A stretch of 64,000 nucleotides of DNA from Triplophysa rosa (Eukaryota; Chordata; Actinopteri; Cypriniformes; Nemacheilidae): positions 12,664,742 through 12,728,741 of the forward strand of contig NC_079893.1 of assembly GCF_024868665.1 (NCBI RefSeq). Reading direction: 5' to 3'. Position numbers and translations under genes: made by a program. This document shows positions 31,490 through 41,816 of this stretch, piece after piece (the first letter of the stretch is position 1; each line of letters opens with the position of its first letter). A model generated the notes under the pieces. It searched no databases. It saw nothing but the letters and a program-made list of their open reading frames with translations, and was not told the origin of the DNA.

Positions 31490-34400
31490 CAGTTATACAT
31501 CATAACTTTAAAGGGATTAGAATCCTGGCAGTTGAGTAAAAGAGATCCAGCCCAAAAATGACCCCCAACCCCTTTTACATATAATCCTGTCATTTGTAAC
31601 ATGTAGTATGTGTGGGCTTGGAACTTTAGCATGTCTTTGTAATTATGTATGATTGCCTTGTGAGACATACAGTGTTGCTTATGAGCATGCATCAAACTTA
31701 TTGTTTCTGACAATATATGCATCCATGCATAGGTTTAACGGTGTAGAAACGTGACAGGTAGGAAAAACAGATCCTGTCCCAAAATTACCTCCAACCCCCT
31801 TTAAATATTATCTTGTCATGTGTAACATGTAGTGTGTGTGGCCTTGACTGTTTTTCAAGTCTCTGTAAATATGAATAAATGCTCGATGAGACAAACGGTG
31901 TTGCTTGTGAGCACGAATCAAACTTACTGTTTCTGGCTATATATGCATCCATGCATAAGTTTACGCGGGTAGAAATGTGACGGGTAGGAAAAACGGATCC
32001 TATCCCAAAATTACCTCCAACCCCCTTTAAATATTATCCTGTCATGTGTAACATGTAGTGTGTGGCCTTGACATTTTTGCATGTCTCTGTAAATATAAAT
32101 AAATGCTCGATGAGACAAACAGTGTTGCTTGTGAGCAGGGATCAAACTAATTGTTTTTCACTATATGTGCATTCATGACAACTAAGAATGTTGCTGTCAG
32201 GGGAGTTTCTCATATGTTCAATGATAAACAAAGTCAAAGAAGACCGGGGCATCAAACCACCAAACTTTCAATGTCAAACCCAAAGCACTAAACGCTACAC
32301 GAGTTGGACTGCTGTAAGGCGCCGCCTGAAAGTGAAGCTCATCAAGGGGAATATTTGCCAGCTATTGCAGGGGAACTCTCTCTCTCTCACAGCTGAGAAT
32401 TCTCCTGTCACATACTGTTCCACCTGTGTTCCATGAGATAGAAAGTCCCTACTTGTCTCAAACTTGTACTGCTGACTTTCAAAATCAGCACAAGTAGGTT
32501 CTTAGAGCTTAAGGTTCATATCATGTAATCTTTCAAAGCAGGAAAGCGTATTATGACAACTAACAACGTTGCTGTCAGATAGGGTTCCCCCTTGTTCAAT
32601 GGGAAAAAAAATGAAGGGGACCAGAGTTTCAAACCGTCAACCATCCCATCTCAAGCCCAAAGCATTAACTACTACACCAGTTTTGAGAATGCTGCTGTCA
32701 CGAAGGGGTTTCCCTGTGTTCAATGAGAAATAAGAAGCGGGGCCGGGCTGAAAACCACCAACCTGCCTATCCCAAACCCAAAGCAAAGTGAAGGCAGGCA
32801 AGGTAGAAACATGGCAGATCCTGCCACCAAATTTTCCCAAACCCTTTCAAATATTATCCTGTCATGTGAAACATGTAGTTTGTGTGGGCTTGACATTTTA
32901 GCATGTCTATGTAAGTATGAATAAATGCTTGATGAGACAATCAGTGTTGCTTGTGTGCAGGCATCAAAGTAAATGTTTTTCACTATACAGTATGTGCACC
33001 CGTGACAACTAAGAATGTTGCTGTCAAGTGAGGTTCCCGTGTTCAATGAAGAAAAAAGAAAGGGGATCGGGACTTCCGTCCCCCAACCTGCCCATGTCAA
33101 ACCCAAAGCACTGACCACTTCAGCAGTTGGCCTATTGTACGGACCCGCTCGAAAGTGAAGCCAATCAAGGGTAAAATATGCCAGCTTTGCAGGGGGAACG
33201 GTATCTCAAAGCTGAGAATTGTCCTGTTACATACTGTTCCAGCTGTGTTCCATGAGATAGAAAGTCCCTACTTGTCTCACACTTGCACCGCTGACTTTTA
33301 CAAAAAATACAAGTAGGTTCTTAGAGTTTAAGGCTCGTTTCATTTAATCATTCAAAGCAGAAAAACGTATTATGACGTCTAAGAACGATGCTGTCAGATG
33401 AGGTTCTCCTGTGCTCAACAAGAATAAAAAAGATGGGGACCGGGACTTCAAACCACCAACCTGCTTATCCCAAGCCCAAAGCACTAATCCCTACCGCAGT
33501 TGGCCGATTTACCCTCCTCTTTGAAAACTTATTCGGTCACGTGTAACGTTTAGTGTGTGTGGCCATGAACATTTAGAATGTCTACATTAATATGAATAAA
33601 TGCTTCATGAGACATACAGTGTTGCCGGTGCTTAAATTGGAAATTCTGAGGTGCTGGAACAAAGGGGCGTTGCAGATACGGCAAGTTAGTGGGGTGTGGA
33701 GCCGTAACGGAATGGGCAATTTTTGTGGGGATTTCTATCCAACTATTTATGTTTTGAAAATGCGCATGAAACAGCCTAAATGGAAACGGATATGCAAAAA
33801 TATTCTCAGAATTACCAAGAAATTGAACGTGCTAGACGCAGATTTTATCTCGAGTTTACCTTAGTTCAAATACATGTTAAGGTGATGGAAAAAGTTAATT
33901 GTCGTATTTAATTTATTATAAATAAATGTTGTGCTTGTAAAACACCAAACACACAGCCCTCAATATTTGTGTACAATTCAGAAGTTTAACGTCAAACTTA
34001 AATTACAAAGGCATTTTGTGCGTGAGCGCGTGCTGGTGGAGGCTAATGTGTATGACAAATTAGGCACATTAAGCGTCTAATCATCCTTTAAGCGTATTTC
34101 ATCGGTTCATCTCCGTCTCTTCGCAGCAATTAATAAAACTTGTCCAACAACACAAATATCTCTCTCTTAAGTGGATGCAGTTATACATCATAACTTAAAA
34201 GGGATTAGAATCCTGGCAGTTGAGTAAAACAGATTCAGCCCAAAAATAACCCCCAACCGCTTATACATATAATGCTGTCATGTGTAACATGTAGTGTGTG
34301 TGGGCTTGGAACTTTAGCATGTCTGTGTAATTATGTATGATTGCCTTATGAGACATTCAGTGTTGCTTGTGAGCATGCATCAAACTTATTGTTTCTGACT

Positions 34401-35258
34401 ATATATGCATCCATGCATAGGTTTAACGGGGTAGAAATGTGACGGGTAGGAAAAACAGATCCTGTCCCAAAATTACCTCCAACCCCCTTTAAATATTATC
34501 TTGTCATGTGTAACATGTAGTGTGTGTGGCCTTGACTGTTTTTCAAGTCTCTGTAAATATGAATAAATGCTCGATGAGACAAACGGTGTTGCTTGTGAGC
34601 ACGAATCAAACTTACGGTTTCTGGCTATATATGCATCCATGCATAAGTTTACGCGGGTAGAAACGTGACGGGTAGGAAAAACGGATCCTATCTCAAAATT
34701 ACCTCCAACCCCCTTTAAATATTATCCTGTCATGTATAGCATGTAGTGTGTGGCCTTGACATTTTTGCATGTCTCTGTAAATATTAATAAATGCTTGATG
34801 AGACAAACAGTGTTGCTTGTGAGCAGGGATTAAACTAATTGTTTTTCACAATATGTGCATCCATGAGAACTAAGAATGTTGCTATCAGGGGAGGTTCCCA
34901 TATGTTCAATGAGAAACAAAGTCAAAGAAGACCGGGGCATCAAACCACCAACCTTTCAATGTCAAACCCAAAGCACTAAACGCTACACCAGTTGGACTGC
35001 TGTAAGGCTCCGCCTGAAAGTGAAGCTCATCAAGGGGAATATTTGCCAGCTATTGCAGGGGAACACTCTCTCTCTCACAGCTGAGAATTCTCCTGTCACA
35101 TACTGTTCCACCTGTGTTCCATGAGATAGAAAGTCCCTACTTGTCTCAAACTTGCACTGCTGACTTTCAAAACCAGCACAAGTAGGCTCTTAGAGCTTAA
35201 GGTTCATATCATGTAATCTTTCAAAGCAGGAAAGCGTATTATAACAACTAACAACGTA
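31490..35258. repeat. Satellite-like array, part 2 (rest of unit B and unit C)
   Basis: This continues the array after the Gypsy insertion: CAGTTATACATCATAACTTT resumes where 26540 was cut. Unit B without the insertion is about 2.68 kb. Units B and C carry about 440 bp of extra sub-repeats that unit A lacks. An example is the ATATGCATCCATGCATAGG blocks near 31715 and 34400. Unit C (from about 33838) stops at 35258. Sub-repeat number thus varies between units, as in a higher-order satellite. Confidence 0.85.
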
Positions 35259-35655
35259 GCTGGTTAAGTTCACTCCTAACTCTTAAGGTTAAGTTCACTC
35301 CTAACACAATTTGTCCATTTACTGTATATATTTTCTGTGACTTATCTATTTAAATGTGTGCTATATTTACAAAACCATGGACACACAATGCAACATTGCT
35401 TCTAATTTCTCTGACCAAGCAAATGGCTGAAGACTTTAAATCTCCTGTATTAAATACAGTAGAAGTTTGGAAAAAGGTAGCTGCACAAATGCTGGCAAAA
35501 TGAAATGACTTTGGAGCAGAGGCATGTGACAATAAGTTCAGGCAGTTAAAACACAAGTTTGTTTTGATACTGGCATTTGCATTATTTTGGGATTAGGGCC
35601 ACTTGAAGACATTTGCTATCACTGGTTTTCTATTATTAGATACAAAACAACAGTA
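35259..35655 (+). pseudogene. Second copy of the Harbinger MADF-like gene, fragment
   Basis: 35377-35640 repeats 16794-17070: CCATGGACACACAATGCAAC, then exon 1, its intron and the first bases of exon 2, with small indels that break the frame. It ends where the DIRS element begins at about 35656. Upstream, GGTTAAGTTCACTCCTAAC occurs twice in a row (35263-35306), possibly linked to the Harbinger end. Confidence 0.8.
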
Positions 35656-36692
35656 GTTCCCTTTCTGTCGGTCTCTCGACGTTGAGCCGACAGATGGGCT
35701 TCGCTCTTGAGAACCTATCAACTTCTGACTAGATTAGAAAAGGCCAATGAAATTGGCGAATGAAATTTGCATGCCGGACTCCACCCCCGGATATCCAGGT
35801 ATAAAAGGTAGACGGCGTGCTGCATTCATTCACCTTCTGTTCTTCAGAGCCTTCACACTGATCGACTTTGAGACTTCAAACTCTATGCTGAATTACTGCT
35901 GGAATCTTACGACGTGGTGCAGCGGACGGTCCCTTCCTGCAGCGACTTCCCCTGGGCGTCTCGGCAGTGCCAGAAGTGTTCGAGTGTTTTTCTCTAAAAG
36001 AGAAAATTTCTCCAGCGTGGCATGTCCCGCTGTTCTCATGGGTGCAACATACTCATCGAGGAGCGATGTCTGCTTCCAGTACGCTGGGGCAGACGTTGTG
36101 GATACGTCCTGCCCGCACTGCGGGTGGTTGATGATTCAGACGTTGCGTCACGGGTGGCTGTGTTCCCACGGGACTCAGCCACCACCTCGTCTGCTCCCTG
36201 TTCCGTGACAGCAGGACTACGACCCTGCCATCCGCTACGGCATGCAGCGAAGGTGATATGAGGGTTACTGTGAGCATTAATCCGCCAGCCACTGGCTCAC
36301 CATTCCCCAGGAGACGGTCCCACCATCTTGTTCCTCAACCACGTATTCAGACACGATGCGTGATGATAGGATGTCTCTTGCAGCATCGTGGGGGAGTATG
36401 CCGCCATGGTGCATTCGTGCCTGCAGGCGGCGGCCACCTGGGGGGCTCGACCTAGACTCCCGTCTAAAGCATGTGGGGTCTCGGCATCTCTGGTGTCGAG
36501 AGCTTACATTGCGGCGGACCAAGCTGCCTCCTCTCTCCACGCTATGGCTCCTGCCAGGCCAAGGCATGAAGGTCTTCTCGACGCACCCATCTCGCAAGGG
36601 GGGGCTGTTTGGTGATACTGTCGAGCCACAGTTCTTGATAGTAAAGAAGCAGACAGAGGATATCAAGCATATCCTCCCCCGCCGCGACTCAG

Positions 36693-37232
36693 ATGCCCAC
36701 GGCCGTCGAGTCCCGTGCACAGTCTGCTTCCCAGCAGCCCTGGTCCTCTTCGATGTCCTCCGGCTCTGGCGCCCCCCACTCAGGCGCCCAACCCCCCCCC
36801 CCCAGAAGAGACATTGAAGAAGAGACCATCGCCCCGTCAGCAGCCATGGCGAAAGCAGAAGCGGCCCTCCATTTTGCTGGCCATCGAACCACCCCCCGCG
36901 GGGACGATGAAGCAGATCAAACCCCTAGTCCCCCTGTCTCGGTTCCTGGGAGCCTGGCTTCGGCTTCCCAGGCCGCCAGGTTGGCTAGGGAGGACGATCC
37001 GTCTTGGCTACGCGATCCAGTTCGCCAGTTCGGCTTGTCAGAGGCAAGGATGCGCCCGTGCTTCGGGCCGAGGTCGCCACCCTCCTGGCAAACCGTCCCA
37101 CCAGCCGAGATGTTCAACGGGTTCTACAGCCCGTACTTCATTGTCCCAAAGAAAGGTGGGGGGCTGCGCCCCATCCTAGATCTGCCTGTCCTGAACAAGC
37201 ACCTACTGTACATAAGCTGCTATTCAGGATGA
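36693..37232 (+). pseudogene. DIRS gag tail and RT start, truncated
   Basis: A Pro/Ser-rich gag-like part (SSSMSSGSGAPHSGAQPPPP) leads through DPVRQFGLSEARMRPCF to the RT start GFYSPYFIVPKKGGGLRPIL, then DLPVLNKHL. This is the conserved N-terminal RT block of DIRS elements. A frameshift/deletion follows at about 37190-37240. The next conserved piece, QRRILTSVRSL, appears in another frame. The YxDD palm and RNase H are absent. Confidence 0.8.
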
Positions 37233-37366
37233 TCACGCAGAGGCGCATCCTGACATCTGTCAGATCTTTGTCTGTTTTGGAGGTCAGCAGAAGGGGAGGG
37301 CTGTCTCCAAACAGAGGCGGGCGCACTGGATCGTGGATGCCGTCGCTATGGCATACCTATCTCAAG

Positions 37367-37537
37367 ATCACCCCTGCCGTTAGGAGTGAGGCACACTCCT
37401 CATGGGCACTGGCTCAGGGCGCCTCTCTAGCAGACATCTGCAGAGCTGCGGGTTGGGCTACACCCATCACCTTCGCGAGGTTCTACAACCTACGCGTGGA
37501 ACCTGTGTCAGCCCGCGTCCTGCAGGGCAACATGTAG
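37367..37537 (+). pseudogene. DIRS tyrosine recombinase, C-terminal end
   Basis: The frame ends RSEAHSSWALAQGASLADIC, then RAAGWATPITFARFYNL and the stop at 37535-37537. This is the C-terminal box of DIRS-type tyrosine recombinases. TFARFYNL carries the nucleophilic Tyr, and the preceding AH/R residues fit the catalytic set. The N-terminal part is deleted or merged with RT remnants upstream. The enzyme would have integrated circular cDNA without making target duplications. Confidence 0.8.
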
Positions 37538-38211
37538 GACCGGCAGCCAGTAGGGCGTACGTCATGCGAAAGCCCTTCCCCCTTCCTCTAGGGAGATTAG
37601 CGGCTACTTACGCTTCCCTTCTTTCCCCACTGGGTAAACAACAGGCATTCCATCCATCACTAAGCACCTCCTGGGGGCAGGCTGGGCAGAGCAGCCCTGA
37701 ACCCTTAGGCCAGGTAACAGTTGAGTTATCTACCACATAGCTCTAACCGGACCTAGTGCTCCAGACGTGGTAACCCCCCAGTGGGCGGTTCCGTCTGATG
37801 TATCCTCATGAATGGTTCCCACCTCGGCAACCCATGACCTCCCTAGGTGGACCTCCACCTTGCGGTTAACTGCTTCAGTCCGCACGTTTTCCCATGAGTT
37901 CTCCCCTGATGGTGAGACCATGTGGTGTCTCCACTAATTCCTTCCTATAGTAGGTAGTGGTCTCTGTAGCGTTTTTCCCCTAGGGGGGAATAATGCTTAC
38001 CCAGTGGCCCTTATGGTGCTGGGCTGCTTCTCGCTGTTAGAGAATCAAGGCCTCCGCTTGTAATGGTTGGTGGCAGGGGCTTCCCACCTTTTCTTCAAAA
38101 GGTATGGGACCCCCTACCTCTCCACTGGACGGTTACAATTTTGCGCTACCGCTCATGTCTGACTCGCCCAGGCCAGTCAGCGTCGCTCCGCTAGAGAATG
38201 TGACACGGCAC

Positions 38212-38322
38212 AGCGAACCCCATCTGTCGGATCGACACAACGTCGAGAGACCGACAGAAAGGAAACGTCTTGGTTACGGATGTAACCTCAGTTCCCTGAT
38301 GGAGGGAACGAGACGTTGTGTC
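38212..38322. repeat. DIRS internal complementary region
   Basis: The first half, CCCATCTGTCGGATCGACAC through CGTCGAGAGACCGACAGAAA, is complementary to the left outer end (35661-35700). The second half, GTCTTGGTTACGGATGTAAC through TTCCCTGATGGAGGGAACGA, is complementary to the right outer end (38540-38587). It serves as a bridge template for completing and circularising cDNA. Confidence 0.88.
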
Positions 38323-38590
38323 CTTCTTGCCACAACGCTGGCCGCCCGCCGCAGCGGAAAGATGCTCAGGCTCCAAAAAGGTGAATGAATGCAGCACGCA
38401 GTCTCCCTTTTATACCCGGATATCCGGGGGCGGAGTCCGGCATGAAAATTTCATTTGCCAATTTCATTGGCCTTTTCTAATCTATTCAGAAGTTGATAGG
38501 TTCTCAAGAGCAAACCCCATCTGTCGGCTCGACACAACGTCTCGTTCCCTCCATCAGGGAACTGAGGTTACATCCGTAACCAAGACGTTT

Positions 38591-38934
38591 TAAAACATGT
38601 CATTGGTTTTTGCAAAGACGGTCTCTGTTTATATATCCGTTACTCTGCCTATATGAATCCCGTGTGCTGAGCTGCCTTCATGCACAAACGCTGCCAGCTT
38701 TTCTTTTCACTAATAAAGCGCTCTTGTCAATTTTTTCTTGTCAAAAAAGACATCAAGTGTGTTCATGGCCTTACTTCTACTACACACAGCAATATATAAA
38801 CAAAGGTGCTTGGGCGTCGAGGGTTCTGGTCTTTTTTATATTATTTGACTAAAAATATTAACACATATTATTATTACAGTATTTACTGTAGAGTGCCTTC
38901 AAAACACTGGTAAAACAGGCTTAGGCCATGTTCA
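38591..38934. other. Non-coding DNA with an inverted MITE fragment
   Basis: 38712-38768 is an inverted, diverged copy of the first about 55 bp of the next element (GCTCTTGTCAATTTTTTCTT against its complement near 38950-38975). The remainder is unassigned. Confidence 0.5.
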
Positions 38935-39512
38935 GACATGACTTCTTTTTTGACAAGAAAAAGTTGACAAAGGCGCTTTTTTAGTAAAAAATACAAATAT
39001 CAGCAGAACGCCATGACTTCGGAGGCACGAACGCAGCCCAGAGAAACAGATAGACAGCGTAACAGAAGTCTATTTGAATTAGAAACAGAGTACATCTTGC
39101 AATAACTAATCGCATATTTAAAAACTACAATACGTATTTCTCGCTAGAAATGCAATCAGAAGTTGCTGAAAGTTAAAATTAAACTTACATTTATACAAAA
39201 CTATCCTCCAACGAGCGTTTCGGCCGCCATTTAATTTTTTCGAGCTTGAGCCTTCTCGACCAATCATCCTCGCATGTTGTTATGGAAACGACAGGTCTCT
39301 ATCATTGGAGCTTGACGTAGGGCGTTTTTTTTTTTTTAGAAAAGTTGAACTTTTTTCATCCTCAAAAGACGCTCTGAGCTGCAGAAAAAGACGCCGGCGC
39401 TGGCGTTTAAAAAAGCGCTCAGGACTTTTTTGTAAACACGGTTTACTCCATAGGATTATAATATAAAACAGATGCTAGCAGCTTCTAAAAATAAGTGAAG
39501 TCTGAACATGGC
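38935..39512. mobile_element. Non-autonomous TIR transposon of 578 bp
   Basis: It begins GCCATGTTCAGACATGACTT and ends AAGTGAAGTCTGAACATGGC, giving inverted repeats of about 13 bp plus partly matching continuations. The interior holds mirrored GCGCTTTTTTA/TAAAAAAGCGC-type motifs and no ORF. No target duplication was certain, so the superfamily is unknown. Confidence 0.75.
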
Positions 39513-39785
39513 ATTATTCTGATTTATTCATCCTCCGAATTATACTTATCAATGCTGTTTTTATTATCATTAAAACAAATGCAGAAGAGGGTTAGAACAG
39601 AATTAAATTTTTAATATGACAAAACTGTTTTTTTCTACAACAGCAAAGACACCAAAATCCCCAGCAGCCCCCTCAACATCAGCTAAGATATTTGGAAGAA
39701 TGTCAGTAACTAGACAGATCTCATCACCCATTGACTCCCATAGTATTTATTTCCCCTACCATGGCAGTAAATGGGGGATGAGATC

Positions 39786-39901
39786 TGTCACAAAAAGGCG
39801 TGGTGGAAGAGAACCCAAGCGCAGGCAGGCAGTGAAGGGGTTAACAGATACTTTTATTTTACAAAACACAAACAAAAACACCCACAATGGGGAAAACGAA
39901 A

Positions 39902-39940
<39 letters not shown>

Positions 39941-40411
39941 AGAGACTTCCCACGAGGGGGCAAAAATGAAAACAAGACAAATAAACTAACTCAAAGACAC
40001 GACCAAACGTCTTAAATAATACAAGGCAAAAACTCACAAAACACGAACAGGCCAAGGAACAGGAACACGGGTGACAACACGGGCACGAGCACGAGCATCA
40101 ACACAAACACAATGCAGTACACGCACATACACGGAACACAGTACAATCCACGAGCACAAGACAAAGAAACAAGAGGGTACTTAAAGGGAAGACAAACGAG
40201 GGATAACGACACGGGGCAGGTGTGGGTAATCAAACACTTAGGGAAGGATAACGAGGAAACGAGATGGCGGGAACAGAGACGAGACACTGGAAAAACACAT
40301 GAGAGGTAAAAACATAAACATCTCATGGCCTTCCCACATAAAACCCAAGGACTCTGCCCCGATCCCACCACACGACTAGAATTTCATAAACAAGACGGTG
40401 GGACCGTGACA
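39786..40411 (-). repeat. 3' LTR of the small LTR element
   Basis: 626 bp with TG...CA ends. On the minus strand it holds a TTTAAGTACCC TATA-like site and a TAAAATAAAAG polyadenylation region. It includes a (TA)n run at about 39905-39935 that the other LTR lacks. Confidence 0.85.
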
Positions 40412-40628
40412 GAGCCCCCCCCTTAATGAACACCTCCAGGTGTTCACCAAGGGGTGACTAACAAGACCTGACAGACTGGACCAAAGACAAAAACCAGACA
40501 AACATGGTGAACAAGACAAGGGGCAGACATGACAACAAGACCACAGGACTGGGGTGGGACAACAAAAACAACAAACATGGGAGGGGGGGTGGGGCAAAAC
40601 AAGGCCATAGGGGGGCCATGGGGAAGCG

Positions 40629-41324
40629 CTACAGGGCTTGACGCCGGCTGGAAGCCGGCTGGTGACGCCGGCTGAAGGCCGGCTGGGACGCCGGCTGGAG
40701 CCGGCTGGACAGCCGGCTGGACGCCGGCTGGTACCCGGCTGGACGCTGGCTGGACCGGCATCTGCTTCCCCCTCCTCGGCTTCTTTTTCCTGGACCGGCC
40801 CACAGGACATGTGGCCGGTTGCAGGGAAGCGGTGGGAGGCCCGAGATACTCCGCACCGGAGGAGTCGGACGGGGAGTCCCACGACTCCCTTCGTCTCCGC
40901 CGGCCACGGGTGTCGCTGGGTGGTGCAGCAGAGTGCCCCGAGGCAGATGGATCGGAGGGACCCAAGGTAATGGTGTCAAAGTTAAGGACACGTTCTCCGG
41001 AATCACCTCCAGACGGGTCGGAGAGGCAAGACGTGCTGAGGCCCCTGGCGGATCCCGATTGTTAGCGTAACATACGAGATTTCCAAAACCCAGGGGTCTC
41101 AGCATCCGCATCTCCGACCGGGAGAGTGGTTCCGCAAGACAGCCATTGAACATCACCTTGAGCTCCTCCTCCCCAAAGCAGCCTCGCTCTGCTACATCCA
41201 GGAACTGATTGGCGAACACCCAGATGTTAGTGTCTCCCTGGCGTAAAATAAAAGTATCTGTTAACCCCTTCACTGCCTGCCTGCGCTTGGGTTCTCTTCC
41301 CCACGCCCTTGTGACAGAAAACAC
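40629..41324 (-). CDS. Gag-like ORF of the small LTR element, with a Pro/Ala/Gln repeat tail
   Basis: The frame is 231 codons. Residues about 28-75 (GDTNIWVFANQFLDVAERGC, FGEEELKVMFNGCLAEPLSR) resemble the short capsid-like segment found in fish Gypsy gag proteins. The C-terminal third is coded by a GC-rich minisatellite and reads as PASSR/PAGVQPA-type repeats, with different repeats in the overlapping frames. The N-terminus lies in an inverted LTR segment, so the true start may be later, near the GDTNIW block. It is probably a non-functional or structural remnant. Confidence 0.5.
   Translation of the reverse strand: MFSVTRAWGREPKRRQAVKGLTDTFILRQGDTNIWVFANQFLDVAERGCFGEEELKVMFNGCLAEPLSRSEMRMLRPLGFGNLVCYANNRDPPGASARLASPTRLEVIPENVSLTLTPLPWVPPIHLPRGTLLHHPATPVAGGDEGSRGTPRPTPPVRSISGLPPLPCNRPHVLWAGPGKRSRGGGSRCRSSQRPAGYQPASSRLSSRLQPASQPAFSRRHQPASSRRQAL
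40632..40765. repeat. GC-rich minisatellite (GCCGGCTGGA units)
   Basis: About a dozen irregular units of 10-15 bp around GCCGGCTGG lie inside the LTR element's internal region. All frames through it give short peptide repeats. It does not occur elsewhere in the window. Confidence 0.85.
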
Positions 41325-41675
41325 ATATTAGGGGAAACAGGGCACGAGCACGGACGAGACTCACAGCAGAGACACAACATACGAGTACACAGTACATCGG
41401 AACACAGTAAATCCACAGCACAAGACAAAGAAACAAGAGGGTATTTAAAGGGAAGACAAACGAGGGATAACGACACGGGGCAGGTGTGGGTAATCAAACA
41501 CTTAGGGAAGGATAACGAGGAAACGAGATGGCGGGAACAGAGACGAGACACTGGAAAAACACATGAGAGGTAAAAACATAAACATCTCATGGCCTTCCCA
41601 CATAAAACCCAAGGACTCTGCCCCGATCCCACCACACGACTAGAATTTCATAAACAAGACGGTGGGACCGTGACA
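41242..41675 (-). repeat. 5' LTR of the small LTR element with inverted U5 end
   Basis: 41317-41675 matches the 3' LTR in direct orientation. The adjoining 41242-41316 is the reverse complement of the 3' LTR's terminal 39786-39862; for example GTTAACCCCTTCACTGCCTG against CAGGCAGTGAAGGGGTTAAC. Some of the middle of the LTR is missing. Confidence 0.8.
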
Positions 41676-41816
41676 GAGATCTGTTTGGTTACTGACATTC
41701 TTCCAAATATCTTTTGAAGTGTTCAACAGAACAAAACATTTACACAGGTTTGGAATAACCTGTGCGTGAGTAAATGATGACAGAATTTTCATTTTTGGGT
41801 GAACTATCCCTTTAAG

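Larger units (their letters stand above)
26540..31494 (-). mobile_element. Gypsy-type LTR retrotransposon of the Gmr1 kind, complete but inactive
   Basis: The element is 26545-31489, flanked by the 5-bp target duplication CAGTT (26540-26544, 31490-31494) inside the satellite unit. Both LTRs start TGTAATACG and end TTGCCACA on the plus strand. Genes run on the minus strand in the order gag, protease, integrase, RT, RNase H, so integrase precedes RT. This order is typical of Copia but here the domains are Gypsy-like, as described for Gmr1 elements of fish. Frameshifts and two C-to-T type stops in pol make it defective. No envelope gene is present. Confidence 0.92.
35656..38590 (+). mobile_element. 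DIRS1-like tyrosine-recombinase retrotransposon, internally deleted
   Basis: The left terminal repeat 35656-35850 and right terminal repeat about 38378-38590 are inverted relative to each other; for example GAGAACCTATCAACTTCTGA on the left matches the complement of TCAGAAGTTGATAGGTTCTC on the right. An internal complementary region at 38212-38322 pairs with both outer ends, the hallmark of DIRS1. Between them are remnants of gag, RT and the tyrosine recombinase in different frames. At 2.9 kb it is about half the usual length, with most of RT and RNase H missing. Confidence 0.88.
39786..41675 (-). mobile_element. Small LTR retrotransposon (internally reduced, Gypsy-like)
   Basis: Bounded by TGTCAC...GTGACA and flanked by the direct repeat GAGATC (39780-39785 and 41676-41681). 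Minus-sense transcription is implied by the 3' LTR (39786-40411) with an upstream G-run polypurine tract (40412-40424 on the plus strand: GAGCCCCCCCCTT), and by a gag-like frame. There is no protease, RT or integrase, so it depends on another element. The 5' LTR is rearranged. Confidence 0.8.
39691..41816. mobile_element. Cyprinid MITE split by an LTR element
   Basis: Left part 39691-39785; right part about 41676-41816, ending TGGGTGAACTATCCCTTTAA. The reverse end TTAAAGGGATAGTTCACCC and the body (GTAAATGATGACAGAATTTT) are a very abundant cyprinid repeat. The left part TTGGAAGAATGTCAGTAACT is complementary to the right part AGTTACTGACATTCTTCCAA-like stretch, so the element is partly palindromic. 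Confidence 0.8.

Noticed and set aside
23975..35258. Possible CRISPR-like array because of regular repeats
   Set aside because: Units are hundreds of bases to kilobases and nearly identical throughout, with no unique spacers; the genome is clearly eukaryotic.
36277..36817. Several long frames on both strands in the DIRS element
   Set aside because: GC-rich sequence keeps many frames open; only the frames with RT and recombinase motifs are supported.
40376..40965. Overlapping Pro-rich frames of 168 and 173 codons
   Set aside because: These are alternative readings of the GC minisatellite and LTR-internal sequence, not separate genes.
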